Of a stretch of 6,431 bases of DNA, positions 1-5,605 are shown one piece after another. The stretch is from Flavobacterium sp. (GTDB lineage: Bacteria > Bacteroidota > Bacteroidia > Flavobacteriales > Flavobacteriaceae). The stretch covers positions 1 through 6,431 of the forward strand of contig JASLDM010000062.1 in the NCBI GenBank assembly GCA_030151565.1, in the 5' to 3' direction. Both the position numbers and the translations under genes were made by a program. The notes under the pieces are model-generated. The model was not told the origin of the DNA. It did not search any database and was given only the letters and a program-made list of their open reading frames with translations. How positions within the stretch are numbered: position 1 is the stretch's first letter; each line of letters starts with the position of its first letter.

Positions 1-8
1 ATTTTCTG

Positions 9-20
9 TGTTTGCAAACA
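9..20. repeat. 12-bp perfect palindrome downstream of rseP
   Basis: TGTTTGCAAACA reads the same on both strands and lies 26 bases beyond the rseP stop codon. It has no loop and no T-tract on the minus strand, so it does not look like an rseP terminator. It could be an operator-like site for a gene outside the window, or chance in AT-rich DNA. The rest of positions 1-46 is A/T-rich and shows no gene. Confidence 0.3.
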
Positions 21-46
21 ATTTTACCAAAAAATATTTATTTTTT

Positions 47-1393
47 TTATTTACCTACAATTGCCTTGTAGATATCATTACCATTAGCAAACAACAACAA
101 ACCTATAAGTATAAAGAACCCAACAACTTGTGCATTTTCTAAGAATTTATCACTTGGTTTTCTACCTGAAATAATTTCATATAATAAAAACATTACATGT
201 CCTCCATCTAAAGCTGGAATAGGCAATAAGTTCATTACTCCAAGCATAATTGACAAGAAAGCAGTGATGCTCCAGAATATTTCCCAGCTCCAAAATTGTG
301 GAAAAATATCAAATATAGCTTTAAAACCACCTACTCCTTTATACGCTCCCGTTTCAGGCGAGAAGATCATTTTAAGCTGTTTCCAATAACTTACAATTTT
401 ATCAATTCCTTTATTAAACCCTACAGGTATTGATTCTGCAAGTGTATATTCATGTTTACTAATTTGATATAACCCTAACTTCTGTAAATTATCATACGGC
501 ATCATAGCAGCGAAAGCAATCCCCATTTTTCCTTCTTCATCAATAGTAGCAGTCACTGTTTTAGATTGTCCATCGCGTTCAACAACAAATGTTACATCTT
601 GTCCTTTATACGCATTTAGAATACCTTCCAATTGATCTACAAATTGAATTGGTTCTCCTCCAATATTTCTCACAATATCACGAGGCATAAATACTTCAAA
701 ATTAGCAGACTCTTTAACTACGTCCGTAATAACAAAAGGCAAACGTAATCCTACTAAACCATTCGATTTATTCTGCATTATTTGATCAATTAGATCTACT
801 GGCAAATCAATAGCAATCTGATTTCCATCACGTTCAACCACAACTTGCTTCCCTAAAAGAATACTTTCATTTACTTCGTTAAAGTTAGCAATAGCCTTCC
901 CATCAATACTTACTATTTTATCTCCTGTTTTCAATCCAGCATCTTGTAATGGTTTTGAAACCACCCAAACACCGTGGGCTACATCTTCATTCTTAATAAA
1001 TAAATCCCCATAATGATATGTCATCCCTATATAGATAATAAAAGCCAATACAAAGTTAACCGTCACCCCTCCCAACATAATAATCAAGCGTTGCCAAGCT
1101 GGTTTAGAACGAAACTCCCAAGGTTGTGGTTCTTGTTTTAATTGCTCGGTATCCATGCTTTCATCTACCATTCCTGAAATCTTAACATACCCACCTAATG
1201 GCAACCAACCAATTCCATATTCCGTATCGCCTATCTTCTTTTTGAACAAAGAAAATTTGACATCAAAAAACAAATAAAACTTCTCTACCCTAGTTTTAAA
1301 CAATTTGGCAGGAATAAAATGTCCTAACTCGTGCAAGATAATCAACAAGGATAAGCTCAATAAGAATTGAGAAAGCTTAATTACTATTTCCAT
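47..1393 (-). CDS. rseP: RseP family site-2 zinc metalloprotease (intramembrane, PDZ-containing)
   Basis: This is a 448-aa inner-membrane protease of the M50/site-2 protease family. In E. coli, RseP cuts the anti-sigma factor RseA within the membrane and clears signal-peptide remnants; the substrate here is unknown. The zinc site HELGH is at residues 21-25 inside the first membrane helix. The second metal-ligand motif, NLLPIPALDGGH (388-399, Asp396), lies in the third helix. GWLPLGGYVKI (62-72) matches the membrane-reentrant beta-loop, and GGVTVNF (108-114) begins the second helix. Two periplasmic PDZ domains follow: PDZ1 about 137-200 (AGLKTGDKIVSIDG) and PDZ2 about 215-285, whose loop is divergent (FMPRDIVRNIGG). 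A last helix spans about 420-437. Length and domain order are normal for the family. The ATG at 1393 puts the zinc motif at the usual distance from the N-terminus. It is transcribed divergently from serS and appears monocistronic as far as the window shows. The family call is very secure; a sigma-factor role is inference. Confidence 0.97.
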   Translation of the reverse strand: MEIVIKLSQFLLSLSLLIILHELGHFIPAKLFKTRVEKFYLFFDVKFSLFKKKIGDTEYGIGWLPLGGYVKISGMVDESMDTEQLKQEPQPWEFRSKPAWQRLIIMLGGVTVNFVLAFIIYIGMTYHYGDLFIKNEDVAHGVWVVSKPLQDAGLKTGDKIVSIDGKAIANFNEVNESILLGKQVVVERDGNQIAIDLPVDLIDQIMQNKSNGLVGLRLPFVITDVVKESANFEVFMPRDIVRNIGGEPIQFVDQLEGILNAYKGQDVTFVVERDGQSKTVTATIDEEGKMGIAFAAMMPYDNLQKLGLYQISKHEYTLAESIPVGFNKGIDKIVSYWKQLKMIFSPETGAYKGVGGFKAIFDIFPQFWSWEIFWSITAFLSIMLGVMNLLPIPALDGGHVMFLLYEIISGRKPSDKFLENAQVVGFFILIGLLLFANGNDIYKAIVGK

Positions 1394-1423
1394 TATAAAT
1401 TTTTAGATTCTATTATTAAAAGA

Positions 1424-1455
1424 CAAAAATAGAGTTTTAGTTTAACTAAATACTA
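1424..1455 (-). promoter_or_regulatory. Candidate rseP promoter (Bacteroidota type)
   Basis: On the minus strand, TATTTTTG (1431 down to 1424) matches the Bacteroidota -7 box TAnnTTTG exactly. It would give a leader of roughly 25 bases before the rseP ATG. The -33 element is weak: no TTG lies at the usual 17-23 base spacing, the nearest being TAG at 1455-1453 with a 21-base spacer. The region is AT-rich, so a chance match to the -7 box is possible. Confidence 0.45.
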
Positions 1456-1660
1456 TTTTTTTACTAGACACTTCTTTTTTTAATCTTCAGCAAACAACAT
1501 CCTTCATAATCTACTTCGTATACATAGAATCGAGTCGAATGCTATTTGCAAAAAGCTATGATTCCTCGCCTGCTGATTTCTCATATCACAAAAAGCTTTT
1601 AGAATTCGCTAAAAAGAGCTCTAATATCAAAAAACCAACGAACTTCAATAATAAAATCTG

Positions 1661-1689
1661 TTGAATACTAAAACTATTTTCTAACTTTG
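1661..1689 (+). promoter_or_regulatory. Predicted serS promoter (Bacteroidota type)
   Basis: TTG at 1661-1663, an 18-base spacer, and TAACTTTG at 1682-1689 match the Bacteroidota housekeeping consensus (TTG, N17-23, TAnnTTTG) in both elements. Transcription would start near 1694, giving a leader of about 20 bases before the serS ATG. That leader is AT-rich without a Shine-Dalgarno sequence, as usual in this phylum. It is too short for a T-box or other leader switch. This is the best-formed promoter in the window. Confidence 0.7.
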
Positions 1690-1712
1690 CTTTATCATTT
1701 AATTTTATAAAT

Positions 1713-2984
1713 ATGTTACAGATAGCTTTTATTAGAGAAAATCAAGAACACGTTGTCCAAGCTTTGGCAAAACGAAATCTTGATGTTGCCGATTTGGTGA
1801 ATGAAGTGCTGGCTTTGGATGAAAAACGCAGAAGCACTCAAGTTGAATTAGACACCGTTTTAGCAGAATCCAATAAGCTATCCAAAAGCATTGGAGAATT
1901 GATGAAAAACGGTGAAAAAGCTAAAGCGGAATTAATCAAAGAAAAAACAACTTCTTTACGCGATCAAAGCAAAACATTAACCGACACAATCAACCAAATT
2001 GCGGAAGCACTTACAGAAAAACTGTACACACTTCCTAACCTACCTAATGAGATTGTTCCTGAAGGAAAAGGAGCTGAAGACAACCTAACCGTTTTTGAAG
2101 CTGGAGAAATTCCAACCTTACACGATGGAGCATTACCACATTGGGAATTGGCAAAAAAATACGACATTATCGATTTTGAACTTGGTAATAAAATTACAGG
2201 TGCAGGTTTTCCAGTATATAAAGGTAAAGGTGCTCGTTTACAACGTGCATTAATTTCTTATTTCCTTGATAAAAACACTGGGGCTGGGTATAAAGAATAT
2301 CAAGTTCCTCACTTAATCAACGAGGCTTCTGGTTACGGTACAGGACAACTTCCTGACAAAGAAGGACAAATGTATCATTCTACTGTAGATGATCTTTATC
2401 TGATTCCTACAGCTGAAGTTCCGGTAACGAACTTATTTCGTGATGTAATTTTGCAAGAAAGTGAATTACCTATCCAATGTACTGCTTACACACCTTGTTT
2501 CCGTAGAGAAGCTGGTTCGTATGGAGCGCACGTAAGAGGTTTAAACCGTTTACACCAGTTCGATAAAGTAGAGATTGTACGTATAGAGCACCCAGAAAAT
2601 TCTTATCAAGCGTTAGACGGAATGGTTGATCACGTAAAAGGAATTTTAGATGAATTGAAACTACCATACAGAATCTTGAGATTATGTGGTGGAGATATGG
2701 GTTTCACCTCTTCATTAACTTATGACTTTGAAGTATTCTCTACGGCTCAAGATCGTTGGTTAGAAATTAGTTCTGTATCTAACTTTGAAACATTCCAAGC
2801 AAATCGTTTGAAACTACGTTTTAAAGATAAAGATGGAAAGAACCAATTAGCTCATACACTAAACGGAAGTTCATTAGCTTTACCTCGTGTATTAGCTGGT
2901 ATATTAGAAAACTACCAAACTCCTGAAGGGATCGTAATACCAGAAGTCCTGCGTGCTTACACAGGCTTTGATATTATCGATTAA
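1713..2984 (+). CDS. serS: Seryl-tRNA synthetase
   Basis: This 423-aa cytoplasmic class II aminoacyl-tRNA synthetase charges tRNA-Ser (and tRNA-Sec where present) with serine using ATP. The N-terminal part, about 1-105, is rich in Lys/Glu/Leu heptads and matches the antiparallel coiled-coil arm that grips the long variable arm of tRNA-Ser. The catalytic core follows. TAEVP (233-237) is the serine-binding TxE loop. Motif 2 runs from FRREAGSYG (263-271) to GLNRLHQFDKVE (276-287). Motif 3 is LNGSSLALPRVLAGILEN (383-400), with the ATP-binding Arg392. Length is normal and no key residue is missing. The ATG at 1713 begins with MLQIAFIRE, close to the usual SerRS N-terminus (MLDxxxIRxN), and sits just after a well-formed promoter. 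A strong terminator follows 27 bases after the stop, so serS is probably transcribed alone. Confidence 0.98.
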   Translation: MLQIAFIRENQEHVVQALAKRNLDVADLVNEVLALDEKRRSTQVELDTVLAESNKLSKSIGELMKNGEKAKAELIKEKTTSLRDQSKTLTDTINQIAEALTEKLYTLPNLPNEIVPEGKGAEDNLTVFEAGEIPTLHDGALPHWELAKKYDIIDFELGNKITGAGFPVYKGKGARLQRALISYFLDKNTGAGYKEYQVPHLINEASGYGTGQLPDKEGQMYHSTVDDLYLIPTAEVPVTNLFRDVILQESELPIQCTAYTPCFRREAGSYGAHVRGLNRLHQFDKVEIVRIEHPENSYQALDGMVDHVKGILDELKLPYRILRLCGGDMGFTSSLTYDFEVFSTAQDRWLEISSVSNFETFQANRLKLRFKDKDGKNQLAHTLNGSSLALPRVLAGILENYQTPEGIVIPEVLRAYTGFDIID

Positions 2985-3010
2985 TTTTACGGAAAACATA
3001 TATAATTTCT

Positions 3011-3049
3011 AAAGCACCAAAAAACAAAAAGCGATTTGGTGCTTTTTTT
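3011..3049 (+). terminator. Rho-independent terminator of serS
   Basis: AAAGCACCAAA (3011-3021) pairs perfectly over 11 bp with TTTGGTGCTTT (3035-3045) around a 13-base loop. The descending arm runs into seven T residues (3043-3049). It lies 27 bases after the serS stop. On the minus strand no T-tract follows the stem, so it should act on plus-strand transcription only. Confidence 0.9.
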
Positions 3050-3075
3050 ATCCAAAATGATCTTTGGTATTATTT

Positions 3076-3107
3076 ATGTAACTAAAACAACGAACCGACT
3101 AATTTTG
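3076..3107 (+). promoter_or_regulatory. Candidate promoter of the DUF4286-rsmA-mgtE unit
   Basis: TAATTTTG (3100-3107) is an exact match to the -7 box TAnnTTTG. The -33 element is weak (ATG at 3076-3078 in place of TTG, 21-base spacer). The box ends only six bases before the ATG at 3114. Transcription would therefore begin within a few bases of the start codon, giving an almost leaderless mRNA. Its position just after the serS terminator is where a promoter for the next unit is expected. Confidence 0.45.
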
Positions 3108-3113
3108 AACAAA

Positions 3114-3425
3114 ATGATCATATATAACATTACTGTAAATATACACGAAAGCGTTCACGATGCTTGGATGACATGGGTAAACCAAAACTTTATACCCGAA
3201 ATGATTGCAACTGGCAAATTCCAAAAAGCACGCATGGTAAAAGTACTTATTGAAGAAGAAATGGGAGGAACAACCTATTCCCTTCAGTTTGAAACCCCAG
3301 ATAAAGAAACTCTTAGTCGTTTTTACACAGACGATTTTGACCGTTTCGAAAATGAATCTAAACGCCTTTTTGGCGAATTAATGCTGACCTTCAAAACAGA
3401 ACTAGAATTAATCAGCGAACACTAA
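3114..3425 (+). CDS. DUF4286 family small protein
   Basis: This is a 103-aa protein of unknown function that I recognise as the DUF4286 family. The frame is open upstream to a TTG at 3036, but that codon lies inside the serS terminator stem, and the extra 26 residues look non-coding. Family members begin MIIYNxTxN, so I place the start at the ATG at 3114 (MIIYNITVNIHESVHDAW). Other family-like stretches are GGTTYSLQFETPD (51-63), an aromatic and acidic segment FYTDDFDRFE (70-79), and the C-terminal LTFKTELELI (91-100). There is no signal peptide, membrane helix or evident catalytic motif. The short alternating strand/helix pattern would suit a small ferredoxin-like alpha/beta fold (inference). 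It begins a tight unit with rsmA 10 bases downstream, which hints at, but does not prove, a link to translation or ribosome maturation. Confidence 0.88.
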   Translation: MIIYNITVNIHESVHDAWMTWVNQNFIPEMIATGKFQKARMVKVLIEEEMGGTTYSLQFETPDKETLSRFYTDDFDRFENESKRLFGELMLTFKTELELISEH

Positions 3426-3435
3426 AAAGATAAAA

Positions 3436-4215
3436 ATGGAAAAAGTAAAAGCAAAGAAACATTTGGGTCAACATTTTTTGATCGATGAAAATGTAGCCAA
3501 ACGCATTGCCGACACTTTAACCTTAGAAAATTACACTAAGGTTTTGGAAATAGGTCCTGGAATGGGCGTCTTAACAAAGTATTTATTAGACAAGCCTATC
3601 GAAACCTTCGTCATCGAAATCGACAACGAATCAGTAGATTATTTAAACAAACATTATACACCATTACACAACCATATATTTAGTGAAGATTTCTTGAAAT
3701 TCGACATTGCCGCCGCTTTCAATCACGAGCCATTTGCTATCATTGGAAACTTCCCTTATAACATTTCATCTCAAATCGTTTTTAAAGCTCTAGCTCTTCG
3801 TGAATATATTCCTGAATTTTCAGGGATGTTTCAAAAAGAAGTTGCCGAACGTATTTGTGAGAAAAAAGGAAGTAAGACCTATGGCATTTTATCCGTATTG
3901 ACACAGGCTTTTTACGATACGGAGTACTTGTTTACAGTCTCGGAAACGGTATTTAATCCACCACCAAAAGTAAAATCAGGTGTAATGCGTATGCGTCGTA
4001 AAGAAAACTACACGTTGCCTTGCGATGAAAAGAAGTTTTTTACTGTAGTAAAAACAGCATTCAATCAAAGAAGAAAAACATTAAGAAACAGCTTAAAGTC
4101 ATTAAATCTCCCTGATGAAATTCGAGATGAGGAAATCTTCAACTTGCGTCCAGAACAATTAGATTACACCGACTTTATTGCAATTACTCAAAAATTAGAA
4201 GCCTATGGAATTTAA
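3436..4215 (+). CDS. rsmA: 16S rRNA (adenine(1518)-N6/adenine(1519)-N6)-dimethyltransferase
   Basis: RsmA (KsgA) is a 259-aa cytoplasmic enzyme that uses S-adenosylmethionine to dimethylate the two adjacent adenines in the loop of helix 45 near the 3' end of 16S rRNA, a late checkpoint of 30S assembly. Its loss gives kasugamycin resistance in E. coli. The N-terminal KKHLGQHFL (7-15) is the family signature. The Rossmann SAM-binding motif is VLEIGPGMGVLT (36-47), with acidic Glu61 (VIEID) and Asp85 (SEDFL) in the expected later motifs. The catalytic motif IV is NFPY (105-108), a variant of NLPY that I associate with Bacteroidota. FNPPPKV (173-179), FNQRRKTLRNSL (209-220) and RPEQL (238-242) mark the C-terminal domain. 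Length is normal. It sits 10 bases after the DUF4286 gene, and its last 11 bases overlap the start of mgtE, so the three are probably co-transcribed. Confidence 0.97.
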   Translation: MEKVKAKKHLGQHFLIDENVAKRIADTLTLENYTKVLEIGPGMGVLTKYLLDKPIETFVIEIDNESVDYLNKHYTPLHNHIFSEDFLKFDIAAAFNHEPFAIIGNFPYNISSQIVFKALALREYIPEFSGMFQKEVAERICEKKGSKTYGILSVLTQAFYDTEYLFTVSETVFNPPPKVKSGVMRMRRKENYTLPCDEKKFFTVVKTAFNQRRKTLRNSLKSLNLPDEIRDEEIFNLRPEQLDYTDFIAITQKLEAYGI

Positions 4216-5557
4216 AATCAGCAAAGAATCTATTCAACATATTGAAAACCTAATTGCTGACAAAAATGAAAAAGAGCTTTTAGTAATTTTAAAAGAACTT
4301 CACTTTGCAGATATTGCAGAGATAATGAATGAGCTTTCTTTTGAAAGCGCCATCTATATCTTTGACATTTTGGACAGTGAGGTTACTGCTGAAATTTTAT
4401 TAGAACTAGACGAAGACGTTCGTGAATCAATCTTAGATACGCTTTCGCCTAAAGAAATCGCTGAGGAGCTAGACGAATTAAATACCGATGATGCAGTAGA
4501 TATTATCTCCGAATTATCCCAAGACCGAAAAGAAGAAGTAATTTCTGAACTGGAAGATCTTGAACACGCAAAAGACATTGTAGAACTAATGCGTTATGAC
4601 GACGATACTGCAGGGGGTTTAATGGGAAAAGAACTTGTTTCGGTCAATGAAAATTGGTCAGTACTTACTTGTGTCAAAGAAATGCGCAAGCAAGCCGAAC
4701 ACGTTTCTCGAGTACACTCTATATACGTAGTAGACGATAATCATCGTTTAAAAGGTCGTCTATCTTTAAAAGATTTACTAACAACCTCTACAACTTCTCA
4801 CATAAGCGAAGTGTACATTAAAAATGTTGATTCTGTAAAAGTAGACACAAAGGATATTGAAGTCGCCCGTATTATGCAAAAATACGATTTAGAAGCTATT
4901 CCTGTAGTTGATGAAATGGGGCGCTTATTGGGCCGTATTACCATTGATGATGTCGTAGATGTTATTAAAGAAGAAGCAGATAAAGATTATCAATTAGCAG
5001 CAGGAATTTCTCAAGACGTTGAGGCAAACGACAGTATTCTAACCTTAACACGAGCTCGAATTCCTTGGCTTATTCTAGCTATGATTGGAGGCTTTGTAGC
5101 GGTAAACGTATCCCGAAGCTTTGAAGGAGCGATGGAGAAATTCCGCGTTTTGTTTTTCTTCACTCCACTCATCGCTGCAATGGCAGGAAATGTAGGCGTA
5201 CAATCATCCGCTATTATTGTACAAGGTTTGGCCAACAATACCATATCGGGCTCTATATGGAAACGCTTACTAAAAGAAGTAACCCTAAGCTTATTTAATG
5301 GATTTTTACTTGCTATTATTCTAATGATCGGAAGTCACTTCTTACTTCAAGTAGATTATATCATAGGTATCACCGTTTCTATAGCCTTAGTAAGTGTTAT
5401 TGTTATAGCAAGTTTGATAGGCACCTTTGTTCCTATTTTCTTAAACAAATACGGGATTGATCCAGCTTTAGCTACCGGTCCTTTTATTACAACTAGTAAT
5501 GATATTTTTGGAATCTTGATCTATTTCTCGATTGCAAAAGTCATATTAGGATTTTAA
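4205..5557 (+). CDS. mgtE: MgtE family magnesium transporter/channel
   Basis: This 450-aa inner-membrane Mg2+ channel of the MgtE/SLC41 type works as a dimer gated by intracellular Mg2+. An acidic N domain of short helices (about 20-130) contains repeated LxELxxxDxxxI-like segments. A tandem CBS pair follows (about 135-255), entered by the family motif YDDDTAGGLM (131-140). A linker leads through RIPWL (285-289) into five predicted membrane helices (about 287-303, 315-340, 358-380, 385-412, 425-449). Signature stretches are MAGNVGVQSSAI (326-337) and DPALATGPFITTSNDIFG (419-436). Asp433 corresponds to the pore aspartate essential for Mg2+ selection in Thermus thermophilus MgtE (Asp432 there). 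Length and domain order are normal. The ATG at 4205 lies inside the end of rsmA in another frame, giving an 11-base overlap and likely translational coupling. No leader exists that could hold a Mg2+ riboswitch; the CBS/N-domain gate may suffice. A terminator follows directly. Confidence 0.97.
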   Translation: MEFKISKESIQHIENLIADKNEKELLVILKELHFADIAEIMNELSFESAIYIFDILDSEVTAEILLELDEDVRESILDTLSPKEIAEELDELNTDDAVDIISELSQDRKEEVISELEDLEHAKDIVELMRYDDDTAGGLMGKELVSVNENWSVLTCVKEMRKQAEHVSRVHSIYVVDDNHRLKGRLSLKDLLTTSTTSHISEVYIKNVDSVKVDTKDIEVARIMQKYDLEAIPVVDEMGRLLGRITIDDVVDVIKEEADKDYQLAAGISQDVEANDSILTLTRARIPWLILAMIGGFVAVNVSRSFEGAMEKFRVLFFFTPLIAAMAGNVGVQSSAIIVQGLANNTISGSIWKRLLKEVTLSLFNGFLLAIILMIGSHFLLQVDYIIGITVSIALVSVIVIASLIGTFVPIFLNKYGIDPALATGPFITTSNDIFGILIYFSIAKVILGF

Positions 5558-5563
5558 ACCACG

Positions 5564-5593
5564 ACGCTTTAGCTAACAACTAAAGCGTTTTTT
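5564..5593 (+). terminator. Rho-independent terminator after mgtE
   Basis: ACGCTTTAG (5564-5572) pairs perfectly over 9 bp with CTAAAGCGT (5580-5588) around a 7-base loop, followed by six T residues (5588-5593). It starts 6 bases after the mgtE stop and ends the DUF4286-rsmA-mgtE unit. Only 12 bases separate its T-tract from the ATG of the next gene, so it may also influence that gene. Confidence 0.85.
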
Positions 5594-5605
5594 ACAACTA
5601 ATCGT

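Larger units (their letters stand above)
1394..1712. other. Divergent intergenic region rseP/serS, 319 bases
   Basis: This stretch holds no convincing gene. Its ends carry promoter candidates for rseP (minus, 1424-1455) and serS (plus, 1661-1689). The core at about 1525-1580 is visibly less AT-rich than its flanks. It contains an exact 9-base direct repeat, CAAAAAGCT, at 1549-1557 and 1589-1597. There is also an imperfect inverted repeat at 1596-1616 (TTTTAG 1597-1602 against CTAAAA 1609-1614, 6-base loop). A plus-strand ORF of 41 codons (ATG 1539, TGA 1664) ends on the serS -33 box. Two short minus-strand frames (1584-1504 and 1541-1464) read like protein, but neither is long enough to call. 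No tRNA or known riboswitch is recognised. It may be a gene remnant or dispersed repeat. Confidence 0.6.

Noticed and set aside
1594..1620. Minus-strand hairpin followed by TTTTT, resembling a terminator
   Set aside because: The stem needs a 3-base bulge and is mostly A-T, and no minus-strand gene lies upstream for it to terminate. Described only as an imperfect inverted repeat.
1964..2167. Minus-strand 67-codon ORF inside serS
   Set aside because: Antisense to a complete, well-conserved serS reading frame; its composition reflects the complement of that gene and no family is recognisable.
2470..2667. Minus-strand 65-codon ORF inside serS
   Set aside because: Antisense to the motif 2 region of SerRS; a shadow of a real gene.
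3036..3113. N-terminal extension of the DUF4286 protein by 26 residues from TTG 3036
   Set aside because: The TTG lies within the serS terminator stem and the extension crosses the probable promoter; the family N-terminus begins at 3114.
4150..4210. Mg2+ riboswitch (M-box or ykkC-like) before mgtE
   Set aside because: There is no non-coding leader; mgtE starts within rsmA.
4354..4578. Serine-rich minus-strand ORF of 74 codons
   Set aside because: The serine runs are the complement of the Glu/Asp-rich MgtE N domain, so this is a shadow.
5011..5244. Minus-strand 77-codon ORF inside mgtE
   Set aside because: Lies antisense to the conserved MgtE membrane domain and shows no recognisable features.
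5503..5510. TATTTTTG as a promoter for the dehydrogenase
   Set aside because: It encodes conserved MgtE residues (DIFG), lacks a -33 element at the right spacing, and its transcript would have to pass the terminator at 5564-5593.
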